DNA of 64,000 nucleotides from Marsupella aquatica (GCA_973895155.1 OZ316892.1:27404001-27468000); one strand, 5' to 3'; shown: positions 1-12,071, numbered from the stretch's first letter. The notes: a model not told the origin generated them from the sequence alone. Numbers and translations are program-made.

Positions 1-280
1 CGAGTCACTCCACGACCCATTGTAAGGGTGAGGGAGGTTTGCAATTCGAATCCTGAGAATCTATTTAGATCGATTAAGCGATTCATCCAAATTGGTACAG
101 GTGCTGGATGACCACATGAATGCCATCGTTTCGTTATCCCGCTTGGTTTGTTAGTAAGGGAGCCCCAAGTGACCCAGCGTCATATCCAGACCCTCTCGTC
201 TCACTGGAAGGTGTCCCCTACACAAAACCGGTGTACAGCTAAGTTGATCTCACGAGGGCCAAGTTTTTATAAGAGATGGT
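1..280. other. 3' flank of the GDSL-like gene
   Basis: No coding or RNA gene is seen here. The stretch lies directly downstream, in minus-strand sense, of the GDSL-like stop codon and probably holds its 3' UTR. Confidence 0.5.
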
Positions 281-3200
281 TTACGAGAGGGGATTCTTGG
301 CACAGGAGGTGAAGTAATCGAAGGGAACGTCAAAGTATTGACCGGTCAAGATTTTCTCAGTGATGTATCTGTTGGCTGCCTCAGTCGTATAGAAGCCATC
401 CCAGTACAAATGTGAGCTGGGGCTGGAACAACTCGTAGCCTGCATGGGAGTGGGAGGATCGGTCGTAATATCAACCCCAGGAGGACCGCATGGTACTAAT
501 CTGTTGACGTTGTAAGGAGATGAAGGCACTCCACAGCAAGCGACATTAGTGGAAGTGAATCCTGCCACGTGAACGCAATTTGTCTCAGTGAAAGGACGCA
601 ATCTCCCAAAACTTGAATGGAGCTTAAATCAAGGGACTACAATGTATACCTAGTAGCAAGTTCTGGTCTAAACAATAGAGAATTATTACCCAAATTAACT
701 AATAGGAACATTCGGTACTCTGCCTGAAAAACTGTCTTAGGAAACTATTTTTGATGCCTCGCTGATCCCCAGACCAACTTCGACTTGCCCAACAACGATC
801 AAAACGTTAGCTAAAATCGCAGGGAGAGATTGAAGCCGGATTTCAAGCCAACGCAAACACAATGCGGACTGAAGAAAGCGAGTGAGAAAGATCCACAGAT
901 TGATTCATACCAGATTCACCATCATTTATTAGGTCGATGGTAATGTTATAAAGGGACAGGTAGACCATATTTGCTTTGCTTGAAGAACGCCAAGATTTTA
1001 CACGCCTCTGCAGTTTCTTGTTGAATTTCTGGACAAGGGCATTCACAGCAATCAGACACCCCCTCTGATCTAGATCCGCCTCCGTATGGGGAAGCAAGGT
1101 GAGAAGGAACGGTTGGCATCCAAGGGGCTCCACATCAAAGATTATGACGTTGTTCCCTACATCGTACCTGGCAAAAGTCTGCAGTCACAAAAACAGAGTC
1201 TTCAGGTCCTGCTTGTCCCAAAAATCTGGATATCGATAACACGTAGACAACATATTTCGAAATATTAAAACGCACGACGCAATGACTCCACCGGGGCCCG
1301 AATAGAATGTGGAGCTCAACGTGCACACTTCCAGCCAAGTACCGATCAGGATAAAAAGTGAGTACTCTTAAACCGAGGTCAGGTTTGCTGAGACGAACAA
1401 GCATTCGTTTGAAGTTGGAGAGCGAGCGGAATGGAACAGTACTTTGCTGACCTGATCCAAGTTCTCAGACCTGAATGTTTCTTAGACCTGGGGGAGAGAT
1501 AGGCATTATGCAGTACATCGCAGGTATCAATTCTCATCCCAGTAAAAGATCTGCTGAAGGTCCAGCATTGCTTAAAGTTGGATAGACTAGAAGGATGGAA
1601 GAGTCCAACGACCCCTTGTTCATGTTGCGCAGAAAAGTAAGCAAGTACACACTACCGATTCCCTGAGTGAGATAGAAAATGGTTGAGCAACTAGGTCCGT
1701 AAGCACAGAATCACCGAATAGGCATTAGTGGCGCAACAGATTCCAGGGAAAATAATCCACGGTCATCCACAGCATTGGACAATGGATCTAGTCAAAAGAC
1801 GCGATCACAGGAGATAAGACAACGGACAGTAAGGTGGGGCAAAGAATCTCACCTTGACAGCAACGTCGTACTTAGACATCAGATCTGAAAATTTGCTCTC
1901 AATGTGCCCTGCGGTATAATTCATGTTGTAGAAGTTCACGATGTCGTGTCGTCCCATACCCACCAGGTACAAGCCGTTGCTGAAATTGTCATAGGGAGGA
2001 AGACGTGCCTTGGCGTGGTCACCTGCACAAAATGTACACAAGACTCAAAACTAGTGACCCAAATCGGCATGTAGACTATCCAAACACCTGCTCCAAATTG
2101 AATTGAATTGTGTCTCTGCCTCCTAAGCTTGTACTAAGCTGGCTGAAGATATCAAATGGGGATTCCCCACCCACAGCTCACTGACTCTTTACCGGTTAAG
2201 ATCTCAATTTGCTACACAATATCCATCACATCCACAAAGATGCACAAATCACATGACAAGGCCTGGACACTGTAAAATGGTAACAAGCATGCCCGCTAGG
2301 CTAATCTGCGGAAAGAATTTGAGGGCACCTTCTTCGACAGTTGTTGATTTTTCCACATTGTTCGTCTCCCCTTCCTGCAGAGCTCTCTTTGTGTTTGGAA
2401 TGGTCTTAGAGGCATGGACTAAGCTTGTCGTGGACTTGAATTCCTCAAATTGCTTAATTTGCATTGGAAGGGAGAAGGGATTCAGAAACATGAAGGGTCC
2501 TGCTGTCTGTCCCGTTGACACTTTGCCTATGGTGGAGAACGCCGAACCAAAGCTTACTCCTTTTGAAAAATCGGATGACACTGTCTGGGCATAGGAAGGA
2601 ACCCTTGGGAGCCCAACCGCTTCACCTGCAAAGACGACATGCAAAGATGGACGTCAGTCCAACCCAATCCCAAAATCAAACTACGGCGGCCTCCTCCCTG
2701 GACGACTCCATCGTCTGCTATTTCTAGTTGCAATTCGTGAATTCACGAACTTTGACGTACCGACTTGGAAAACAAAACTTCAGCCACACGGATCTCAACG
2801 AAAACAGTGCTTCGCTGAAGAAACAAGTATGTTGTAGTAGTTCTTGAACAGAATTGAGGCAATGATGACCACTAGCATCCAGTTATATGGAACTTGATTG
2901 TAGTATGATACATCCGAGGCCCGAACAGCGTGTTTGACAGGCATTGGACTCTCTAGGGTACGATTAGCCGCTGACTCCAGATCCCAGCGAAGCAAGGGAC
3001 AGAGATATGTCAACAAACTTGTTGTCAAACAATAATATCTGCAATGCAATCCAGCTGAAGATCTAAACAAGCAATATGAAGACTATGTTTAAGCAACCGG
3101 ACTGCGTTGGACATTGTTCAAAGTCAGGCATCAGGACAGGGAGAACCAGGACAGGGGACATCCTCATCACCGTAGAGAAAGTCAAGTTCATGATGTGATA

Positions 3201-3879
3201 GAAGGATGCAGGCTAATGAGTTCTAGTCTCTGAAATTTCACCAGAATTTATCTCGAATCTCGTGAAGCCCAACTGAGGGGACAGGACAGTGCACAACTAC
3301 TAGAAGTAAAAATCCCACGGATCCTCCTCATCTCCTGACCCAAATTGGCTACAAATAGAAAATCTAATGCTACGCATATACTGCATTTACATTCAGGCTG
3401 AAGAGTGACTCCCATCTTCGTGATCTAACTCAAATCCACAAGAAGTATTTTGACCGTAACTTTCGCAATGGAATGCAAAAGCCGCAGATCAGAGAATGTA
3501 GGAGGTCAATTCTGTCATGAGCTCTGTTCCTTCAGTTTCCACAGAGTGAGCGGAAGCATAAGCAGAAAATTGACGTCAGGGCAGACACAGGCGCAAATGG
3601 AGAAGGTGTGGCTGTAGAATTGTACTCACAGAGGAAGTCCAGGACAAGGCGTCCGTCACTGAAACGACCGGAGGGCTTTCCAAAGTAGGAGCTGCCATAG
3701 GGGGCGTAATCATAATTCAGGAGGCTGGGGAAAGTAGCTGAAATGCTCCCCGTGTCAAATAGACCATCACCGAACGCGAACACAGATCTGAAACACTCGT
3801 TTGCTTCCACAGTGGGGCTGCTGAACAATGCATACTGCACCAAGACTAGCCCTATCAAACAGCGCAACTTCCTCATCAT
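281..3879 (-). CDS. GDSL esterase/lipase-like protein lacking the catalytic residues, five exons
   Basis: The exons I assign on the minus strand are 3879-3630, 2625-2329, 2022-1853, 1178-920 and 561-281. All junctions are GT-AG and the phases agree (1, 1, 0, 1), giving 418 aa. The chosen ATG gives a signal peptide of about 26 residues (MMRKLRCLIGLVLVQYALFS); an upstream in-frame ATG at 3960 would add 27 mostly basic residues. Block I reads FAFGDGLFDTG, so the nucleophile Ser is Gly39. Block III reads GMGRHDIV where active enzymes have GGND, so the oxyanion Asn is His208. Block V reads WDGFYTTEAANRY, so the catalytic His is Tyr383; Asp380 remains. The fold should be that of secreted plant SGNH hydrolases, which act on acyl esters in the wall or cuticle, but hydrolysis is very unlikely. 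There is no stop or frameshift. Exon 2 carries an extra stretch of about 25 residues compared with the paralogue at 13185-17225. A late-stage pseudogene is possible but less likely. Confidence 0.85.
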
Positions 3880-4587
3880 TCCTTTCTTTTTCTTCCCTTT
3901 CCTTTCCTTTCCTCTGGTCTTCGTCAGCAGTCCTCTGAAACTTGCTGATCTATTCCACACCCATTCGAAATCAGTACGAAGAAACCTGTTGGCGAACGAA
4001 ATGAGTCGATTTTCGTAGGAAGTGAAATCTTCTCGACCTCAGAGATCAAATGACCAATTCACTGAAAAGAATCAAAACAAAGCACAATGTAGTATACGCA
4101 AAGGAGGTCCGAGAGGACAAAAAAACGTAACCTCAGGGGATGCTTTTGCTTTCCTACAGTACTGAACTGAGGCAGATCTGTGTTTCTCTCGACAAACTCC
4201 GACAGCTTCTCCTAATGAGTACCGAAGTACCTTGACAAGAGATCCTCCGATGTAAAGGTGGATGGGAGCTTCGGATTCACCAACTGAAAGAGACTAGCTC
4301 CGATTCCCGTCGTTGCAATGGCGGCCGAGCGATCCACCAGGATGTAGACGGCCAAAAGCGTCAGTCCGGTTCTGCCCGAGGGGAACGAAGCATGGGCAGG
4401 GACCAACAAAAGCTCAGGCCTGGGCAGTGGTCTGCTGCCCGTCTGCCCGTCTGCCCGTCTCGAAAAAGGTAGAGAACAGCCCTGACCGGGTGCCCGACGC
4501 GCCAAGCAGCCCGAGATATGTGGTGGGTCCGGGATCTGGGAATGCTTGCGTGGATGACACCAGCACAGCATGAAGGCCTAACGTTTA
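3880..4587. other. 5' flank of the GDSL-like gene with a GC-rich tract
   Basis: Upstream region of the minus-strand GDSL-like gene. From about 4310 to 4560 the sequence turns GC-rich and holds three tandem copies of the octamer TCTGCCCG near 4433-4457. The open frames across this tract look compositional and match no family I know. Confidence 0.4.
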
Positions 4588-4714
4588 GGGCCCGTAAAAT
4601 CGGTGCACGCCCTAAAATTGATAAGTAGGGTAACCCTTGCCTAGAGGTATTATGGGCTGTAGTTCTAAAATTGATATGTAGGGTAACCCATGCCAGTGTA
4701 TTTTTTACGGGCCC
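4588..4714. mobile_element. Possible small foldback/MITE with GGGCCCGTAAAA ends
   Basis: GGGCCCGTAAAA at the left is matched in inverted orientation by TTTTACGGGCCC at the right, about 127 bp apart. Inside are one full and one partial copy of a roughly 53-bp unit (TAGGGTAACCC...TTATGGGCTGTAG). TTA occurs next to the left end and two bases beyond the right end, so a Harbinger-type TTA duplication is not clean. The call rests on the inverted ends only. Confidence 0.35.
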
Positions 4715-5529
4715 CATTAGAGGTTCTTTTCAAAATTCTTGGCTCCACAGCGTGCCACCTCATCATGACACGCCGCAAACAGGAAGAGACTTGTTTTTGG
4801 ATAAAATTAACTTATACATTCGTGTTTGTGATAACTTCTGTAAAAATTGGGATGCCATGCCGTAAAAAGAATGTAAAAAAATTGAGGTAAAACTGCTCTC
4901 AGTAACGGTTTTATTTTCATTTTGATTTTATTCAAAACATAAAATTTTCCCGACAACAATTTTTGATTTGACATTGTTGAGTCAAATCATAATAAAAACT
5001 CACGTATAATATGACATTGGAAAGATCTTGAAGAGACGATCCTGATGAGCTCAACATTGTCACCATTCGATAAGAATTGAGGAAGTAATTTTGAAAAATA
5101 GATTTTTACCCATGATTTCATAATCTCTAACGTGAATAGAAATCTTTGTTGTACAACCCCTGAAATGTTGACCCCTTTCATGAGAATGAAACTAAAATTA
5201 ACAGATTTTATCGAGTATTAAGGAGATTATGAATTTTAGAATTTATTTAACTTTTTAATGAACTTAACATTGATAGATTTAGTTCTAAAAGCTGGTTTTG
5301 TATCTGATCTTAATTATGGTTGCATTGGTAAGTTTGGCAACTATTTCAAGTGTCAAACATTGACTTGTCCATTTTTGAATTTTTTTTCTTTAGATTAGGA
5401 GGTCCATCTAGGCTTCAGTTTCTAGAATAACATGGGGGTCCATGGATTAATTAAGGTTTTTACTTTTTGGCTGGAGTGGGGAATGTCCTGTGTGTAAAGG
5501 AGAAGATGCTCAAAATATTTCTTATTTGA
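4715..5529. other. AT-rich spacer, no gene seen
   Basis: AT-rich sequence with only short frames of low-complexity composition. I see no domain, RNA gene or clear repeat boundary. Confidence 0.4.
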
Positions 5530-5645
5530 TTATTTTCCTGACCTTCAGATCTCCCTGGATTTAAGGATAACCATTAGATTCTGGCTAATGGGACCTGTGA
5601 TTAGGTGGAACACTATTGAGACAGAAAAAATACTAGCTAATTTTT
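5530..5645. repeat. Dispersed repeat, copy 1 (partner at 10140-10260)
   Basis: Contains TTAGATTCTGGCTAATGG followed by a similar GT-rich stretch (AGGTGG.A.ACT). The same order of words recurs at 10140-10260 with many differences. It is an old interspersed repeat of unknown class. Confidence 0.4.
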
Positions 5646-5715
5646 GCCAAAATGGCAAAAGCTTTTTGGGGAGGTGGAATTTTGCAAATTTCTGCCACTA
5701 AAAAAAAGGCTGACT

Positions 5716-5807
5716 CATGCCTAGAGGTAATATGGGCTGTAGTCCTTCAATTCTAAAATTGATGTGTAGGGTAACCTATGCCTGGAGGTATTATGGGCTG
5801 TAGTCCT
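5716..5807 (+). repeat. Second locus of the TAGGGTAACC / TTATGGGCTGTAG repeat
   Basis: About 1.8 full units of the same sequence found inside 4612-4694: CTAGAGGTAATATGGGCTG, then AAAATTGATGTGTAGGGTAA, then GGAGGTATTATGGGCTGTAG. The inverted GGGCCCGTAAAA ends of the first locus are not seen here, so the unit itself is the shared repeat. Confidence 0.6.
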
Positions 5808-5892
5808 GGAGTGTATCCTAAAGGGTAGTGCTAATTGCACATCAACCAGCCAAAGCCGGATAAGGAGGAACAACAGTCAATGATATAAAGAT

Positions 5893-5970
5893 ACATGGGG
5901 TTTGTTGTGGTATAGAAATTAGCACATCAAAAAAGGGGGTTTGTTGTGGTATAGCACATCAAAAATGGGG
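5893..5970 (+). repeat. Short tandem duplication (TTTGTTGTGGTATAG / CACATCAAAAA)
   Basis: GGGTTTGTTGTGGTATAG followed by CACATCAAAAA occurs twice about 45 bases apart. The CACATCAAAA word equals the terminal inverted repeat of the MITE family at 11896 and 31661, so these may be broken ends of that family. Confidence 0.45.
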
Positions 5971-6360
5971 TATGCTTGTTGGGACCTTTAATGTGGAGCA
6001 AGCTCTACACTGATGTGGATCCTGGAAATGTGCAGATGTACAACCTCATGTCTTCAACTTTTGTGCACGATGGCAGAGTTTCCCAAGAGCACGGTCGTAT
6101 CCAGAAGGTTGTAATCCCCTAAGGGTGGTGGCCCGATAGGGTTATACTCATGGCCCTCAAACAGGCCATAGCAAGCATAGCCACCATACTCTCTTTTGCC
6201 ATAAAGTTTTGCATTTAATTTGAGACTTGCAAGGCCGGCCAAGGACTATTAGACTTTGGAACCCCCTCACTGGCCAGTCTGGCAAGGGGGTTATGGGTGG
6301 GGATCGACCAGTCCTCTCCTTAAGGAGAAAATAGGGGATTACAAATTAAATAAAGAGAGA

Positions 6361-6478
6361 GGCATGGTTGTGTGGTAGCTCACTTGAGTTGAGACTCATT
6401 GTCTAGTGTTGAAATGGTGTGATTGATTGTTCCCTTTATGTGGGGTTTCACAGATTTCCCCTTAATAAAAAATGATAA
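6361..6478 (+). mobile_element. tRNA-derived SINE-like element, family A, copy 1
   Basis: Begins GGCATGGTTGTGTGGTAGCT, runs through a conserved TGTGGGGTTTCACAGATTTC and ends in an A-rich tail (TAATAAAAAATGATAA). Two other copies lie on the minus strand near 49580-49462 and 32370-32259. The head looks tRNA-like (GTGGTAGCTCAC). The B-box position is decayed here (GTGTTGAAATGG) but reads GGGTTCAGCTC in the 32-kb copy. SINE is the best explanation for three copies with matching heads and A/T-rich tails. Confidence 0.55.
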
Positions 6479-8849
6479 CATGAATGACAAATTCAATAAA
6501 TGGAACAACAAGTAAAACGTAAAACAGGTAAAAAGGAAGCTTGCATGGGCCACAACACTTGACAAACAGCTCAGATAGACCACTCAACCTTTTTTTAAAT
6601 GTCACTTTTTAGATCTCAAAAGTGTTCATCAGAGTTGCAAAGTTGTCTATCTGAGCATTGATTTGACCCTTTATCCCTGGCAGCAAGAACAGGCAGGTTA
6701 CGAGTGCAAGATAGTAATCCCCATTTCCACAGACTGGAGCAGCCCTTTTGTTTGTAGGTGAGTTGCTGCCTAAATTCTACCTAGACAATGCTCAGGCTAC
6801 TTAATACAAAAAAAAAAGATTTCCCCTCAATTTTTCAAACCCCTTTTTCTAGCTGAGACGCTTCATTGCCAAGCCTAACAAATGGATTTTGTTGAAATCT
6901 AGAGAATTGAACAGTTCACATTCATGTCTCACAAAAATATCACAATTTCCCAAGGAAAAAAGGTCAGAAATGGGAGCCTAGATGGACATCCACATTTGCC
7001 AAAAATGCTCTAATTGACTTTCACAACCAGGATGGATGGCAACAAAATCCTATTTTCTTGTTCACTTGGATGATACTTGTCACACGAAGAGTGAAATGTG
7101 ATAGAAAACAAGACAGACATTTTTGGAACTCTTAGAGACTCTCACAATTCTCAATGAAAGTTGACTATTAATAGTATAATTGTTCTAAAACCCAAAGATA
7201 TTGACTGTTCCCTACCAAGGAAGGAATTGAAGGTCAGATTTTACTGATAAAAATTGTCACAAAGTGGGAAGAGTGTATTGTAGTCTTTGAAAATCCATAG
7301 CTCTTGTAAAACTCTATGAAAGTTGGTGATATTTAACTTGATGAAAATAATTTTCTAAGCTGATTTTAGTGAAACCAAAACTGCTGACTCCTCTTCATAT
7401 GGAGGGAGAAATTGAAGATAGGGGTGATGATAGAAAGCTTTAGAAAGCAAAAAGAGTGTGAGCAAGTGAGTGTAAAGGGTGTCATGGTCCATGGGGATTG
7501 TATGGTTCACAAGCTTGATACATGGGGATATAAGTTCAAGAAACTTGTCATTACACTCCCAAATGCATGAAAAAGAAAAGGCAGCAATGATGCTCCCATG
7601 GACAGTTTGAAACCACAGAACCCATGGACCATGACACCATTTACACCTTCACTCATTAAAGTTTTTAGCTTCCACCATACTTGGAATATAAGAGTAAGAC
7701 ATGGTTGGGTTGCACTGATCAGAATGCAGTTATACACGCTACACTTATACAAGGTTCAACGTATATTTAATGACAATGTACTCTTTAATGACAATGTACT
7801 CAAACTGTAGAATAATTATGTAATTCACAGCAAGAGCGTGCAGCCCTAGTCGTCGCATCCTGACAAAAAGTAGCATCCTGCCGTCAGCCCAATGTACATT
7901 TGTACGTCTCGTTTTATTTCCCTGCCCGGCTGCCCGTAACCTAAACTCTCGTACGAGATCCACGATATTCCTTTTTTATATCTCTACCCGTAAATTCACT
8001 GTTGTACGAGATTCCTTCTGAGCTCGATCTGTCGACTGTGGCCCGTTGGGAGTGATGCCCGAGGTCAGAGCCTCACACTGCCCGCAGCACTCTGCCCGCG
8101 CAAGACGCTAGCGAGCGGTGGAGATGCTGTAGATTGACTTTTACGAGACATCTTGATCGTACGTTGTGTCTCTCATGACTCCTGAATAGTCTCGGGCATG
8201 CTGCATGCATGACGGCCATGCGTTTGTCATGACGCGCTAGGTCCCCGGCTCCCCGGCCTCGTGCGGTCGCACTGTCCTGTACACTCTCATCGTACAGTAG
8301 TAGGAGAGCGCATGCCCTAAGCGAAAAGTTCGTTAATAAAGTTTTCGTTTCAAGCCATAACGAAAACCCCATCAATGATTTACGTAGACTTTAGAAAAAA
8401 TTCGGCGTCATTACCATTTAGATGATTTAGTGCTCTGGTTTTTGTCATTTTGGGCACGGGGTCACTTGAAAGTCATTTATGATCATTTTGCCCGCTGACC
8501 AATGGCTGTGGCCCAACGAAATGAAGAAGATAAACCCTAAGAATCAGGCGTCCATTTATATCTAGCAGGCTATAGTGCACTGATAGAGCATTTGTGGGAA
8601 GGTGGAGGTAGAGGGTTTGGGTGTAGGGTGTTTTCTCCATTAACCCCACCCAGAGGAAATATTTGACACTTATGCTGATGGCAGACTGAGTATTGCAGGC
8701 AGGGTGAGTTTCTAAAGTGGCTAGATGAGTTTAAATGTTCAAACCTCTATTTACGCTCAAAGAACATGCACTCAGGCTAATCTATCTCTATATATACTAC
8801 AATTGTTTCTACCTTTACTACCTGCTCAGAGTGACATTGTAGGAGAAAT
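6479..8849. other. Long spacer, no gene seen
   Basis: Mostly AT-rich. An 18-bp duplication (TTTAATGACAATGTACTC) lies at about 7766-7801. A GC-richer stretch at 7830-8300 again carries TGCCCG words (CTGCCCGGCTGCCCG), as at 4.4 kb and 12.3 kb. No frame resembles a known family. Confidence 0.4.
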
Positions 8850-8925
8850 ATTTTTATGTTTAGAATATGCTTATGAGTAGTAAAAGGCCTGGGGAGTCCT
8901 TGCTGTGCATAGGATGGGTACGACT
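8850..8925 (+). repeat. Dispersed repeat, copy 1 (partner at 10735-10808)
   Basis: TTTAGAATATGCTTATGAGTAG ... CTGTGCATAGGATGGGTA is echoed at 10735-10808 by TTTAGACTATGCTTCTGAGTAG ... CTGTGCATATCATGGGTA in the same order and spacing. The class is unknown. Confidence 0.5.
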
Positions 8926-10139
8926 AGTATTGTTATTATTGAAATCAGGGTCTTGCTGTAAAAAGTGTTGTAGTTGCAAGCTGAACTTCAAAGAAGTGAA
9001 TTGGATACTAGCGTCTGATTAATAGCAGAAAGATATAACTCCTATACTTGCATGGGATGCCATGACCACCTTGCCTCAATTGAGAAGAACAACAATCGTT
9101 CCGCTGCAATATATTGGGACCCAGCTCAGAATCATAGGCCTTTCCAAGTCAATTTCCGTGCACATTGTTTTAGCAAGCAAATAGGAATTTTTGCTAGTGA
9201 ACTAGAGTATGGCTAGCAAGTCACAACCATGGTTGTTTTTGCCTGGCTCTTGATTTTGGCTGACTCCATATTGCCTAAGGATAATTCCACAAATTGGACC
9301 AAAAGAAAAAGGACAAAATCTAAGATATATGCCACCAAGTTTTATTTAGGATTTTTTCTTCATATGAGAAAAGTATTTTTTCTCATATGATTTATGTTTT
9401 CCTGGCAACAGGAAGGAATTCCAAATTTCCTGTTTGCTCGCGGAGTAATGATGCTGCATCATTACCCAACTGCAATCCAGGGTTGAGGATATTTGACAGA
9501 CTCCTATTAGATGTCACCCAACCACTAGTTTTACCAGGCACCTGCTGGGCTACTCCTGGCTGCTGCATGAAACGTACTATAAAGTATTTTCCGGGGTTTA
9601 CTGCCTGCCAAATCACCAGAAATTGATAGCCTTGGTGGAATCAAAGGTCTTTTGTTAGGCTCCCCACTGTCCGGAATCTATGGCTGTTAGGCTACCCATT
9701 ACCCTGAATCTATGGGTCTTTTGGTTGGATGGGATGCAAACAGAGCACCAAGCTTTGAAAGCTGACTTAAAAACTATGGGAACTATGGCATCGAACAGAT
9801 TGACGATATCAATTATTCTGACTGCAGTACTTGTTTGCATGTTGCAAGCTCATACACAGTTTTTTACTTTTGCTTTTAGGTGAGTGGGATGACCACACAG
9901 TTAGAAAGGTAATTAATGAGATCACCTGACATGTTCCAGGAATATAAATTCCAGTATCTCTTGGCCCAAAATGTGGATACCACCATTTCCCTTCATAAAC
10001 TATACATGAAACAATTTGAAGAAGCTAAAGCAAAGAACAAGGTGCACAAAGTAATTTTAAAGTTTTTTCTTCTTTGGTGGCAAAGTCTTAATTAAGGAGA
10101 AGCTACTACCAATATTACTTAACAAGATATATTTCTGAC
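8926..10139. other. Spacer, no gene seen
   Basis: Short frames occur (for example about 79 codons at 9387-9626) but none has a recognisable domain, and codon composition follows the local AT content. Confidence 0.4.
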
Positions 10140-10260
10140 AATTATATCCCCCTAGATTTTAGTGATAAAAGTTAGATTCTGGCTAATGGCGTCTCTGGGT
10201 CAGGTGGGAAACTGGCCAGTCTAAAACAAAAACCTGACAAATTTTAGCTATTTAAAAGAA
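10140..10260. repeat. Dispersed repeat, copy 2 (partner at 5530-5645)
   Basis: Shares TTAGATTCTGGCTAATGG and the following words with the copy at 5530-5645. Diverged and of unknown class. Confidence 0.4.
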
Positions 10261-10734
10261 TGCTGGAATGGAGCTTCCTTCCTTGTGCATGGGCCCCCCA
10301 TGCAAGAAAGTCTCCCAACGAGATAAAGTTTAGTTCAATAACAACATGTAAAGTGTACTTCTTTTGAGGCTTTTAAGGGGACTACCAACCAAAGTTTTCA
10401 ATGGGCTCTTTAAGGAGGGAAAAAAGGACTACTCCAAAAAGGTTTTTACCCATCACTAGTTGCATATATGCCTTCCTGTCATGGGTTTGACATGCCCTCC
10501 CGGAATTTTTAAAAATTAGTAAACAGCGTTTTCCCAGGATGGGAAGGCCACGCCCTCTTGTGTTATACCATTTTCGATTTTTTTTCCTTAATTTGTTGGA
10601 AAGGAGACAAAAATAGAAAACCATTAATCTACAATATATAATTCACTATTGAAGTCTATCATTCATGATCTACTCAGTGGGAGTGAAAGCCACAGACCCT
10701 AATGTCTTTGGGAATATAAATACTGCGATAAATA
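10261..10734. other. Spacer, no gene seen
   Basis: AT-rich sequence with an 80-codon minus frame of no recognisable family. Nothing else is supported. Confidence 0.35.
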
Positions 10735-10808
10735 TTTGATATTTAGACTATGCTTCTGAGTAGGGAGGGCATGGACAACACAAACTGTGCATATCATGGG
10801 TATTTGAG
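10735..10808 (+). repeat. Dispersed repeat, copy 2 (partner at 8850-8925)
   Basis: Matches the word order of the 8.85-kb copy. Diverged by substitutions and small gaps. Confidence 0.5.
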
Positions 10809-11320
10809 CTAGACTATCCCAAATCTTGGTTTACCATGGGCAGCCCCTCACAGAATTTGTCTTAGTGACATGGTACCTGTGCAAAGCAAAACTAGTGTAT
10901 TCATGCCAGTTTAAATAATACCTAGGCTGAATGTCAGAGAGAATAGATGGTGCCCCTTTCAAGTTTCACTCCCAATAACAGATGTGCCTTACAGTCACGT
11001 CTTGAGGCAGGCATCACTTAAAACCATAGGCCCTTAGCGCATCTCCAATGGTGGGAACGAGCCTCTAGCTACTGAAGAGCATATAGTGGCTAATTTTGGA
11101 GGGATGGCTTCCCATCGGTGGCCCCTATCTCTAAATAAATGGCAACCAGCCATTTCTTTCACAACCCTAGCTGCCATGTTTGGTAGGAACAACAGTTGGG
11201 AGAGATCATGGCTATGCTTGAGATTTTGAATCTGGGTATGCCAATACCTCACGTACTTTGGAGCGGAGAGAGGTCAAAATAATGGGAGAACCTTGGGTAA
11301 AACCTATGCTGACAGAATCT
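10809..11320. other. Spacer, no gene seen
   Basis: No coding frame, RNA gene or clear repeat is supported here. Confidence 0.35.
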
Positions 11321-11418
11321 AGATGTATTGTGTAGGTACATCTCTCCATACCATGATAAACCTCATTATTTTCTTTAAATCAATGGTGCATACCTTATAT
11401 TACCAAATTTTGATGTGT
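11321..11418 (+). mobile_element. CACATCAAAA MITE family, 5'-decayed copy
   Basis: Shares the core CTCCATACCATGATAAACCT and the right end TTTTGATGTGTGATTA with the copies at 11896-12071 and 31661-31772. The left terminal repeat cannot be recognised. Confidence 0.55.
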
Positions 11419-11895
11419 GATTATTGGCAGGGAGATGGAAGCCTAGCTAGTTTATGGCCTCCAAATGATAGACTAAATTTAGCACTCATTCATCCATGAA
11501 TCATTGGAGATCTCTATCTTACCTTTTGATCCCATAGTGTACACCCCAAAACTAGGGATACTAGTAGGGGATCTCCAATATAGACCAATTTTTCTCTTCC
11601 AGGGAACAAGGTTAGTGCTCAGAACATAGCCTATGGGTGAGTTTAATTGGTGAAGAGACTCTTTCTAGTTCATTTTGTCAAGTCCCATGACAGCCAGGTT
11701 GTGGTGGGTGAACTGGCCATCTGTAAACCAAGGAATTCTGAGAATTCTGGGACAAAAGTGTGCAGGCTAGGCTCAAGACATGTTAAAACGTTTTTCGGTA
11801 GGGTACTTCCAAAATTTAAACCCAGACTGCACTGAGACTTTCTATATTTGAGACCCCCTAAGAATATGATACGTAGTCAATAGTCTTGGCAACTG
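11419..11895. other. Spacer, no gene seen
   Basis: A 62-codon plus frame at 11647-11835 has no recognisable family. No RNA gene or other repeat was found. Confidence 0.35.
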
Positions 11896-12071
11896 CACAT
11901 CAAAGTATGATATACATGGTGTGAGGCATCCCTCCATATCATAATAAACTTGTTATTGTCTTAAAATGAGTAAACACCTTATATTACCACATATTGATCC
12001 ATATCATGATAAACCTGTTATTGTCTTGAAATGAATACACACCTTATATTACCACATCATTTTGATATGTG
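11896..12071 (+). mobile_element. CACATCAAAA MITE family, copy with internal duplication
   Basis: The left end CACATCAAAG and right end TTTTGATATGTG form imperfect terminal inverted repeats. The core (CCATAT/CATGATAAACCTG...CACCTTATATTACCACAT) occurs twice in tandem, at about 11936-11998 and 11999-12060, so this copy is longer than the 112-bp copy at 31661. It has no coding capacity and fits a miniature inverted-repeat element. Confidence 0.6.

Noticed and set aside
43-56. B-box-like GCAATTCGAATCC
   Set aside because: No A box or tRNA fold can be found near it and the window edge cuts the upstream part.
281-3879. Sequencing errors as the cause of the lost GDSL residues
   Set aside because: Three separate blocks differ by in-frame substitutions without indels, which errors would not produce in this pattern.
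4212-4717. Overlapping frames of 86-119 codons on both strands
   Set aside because: They cover a GC-rich tract with TCTGCCCG repeats and have no domain; both strands are open for compositional reasons.
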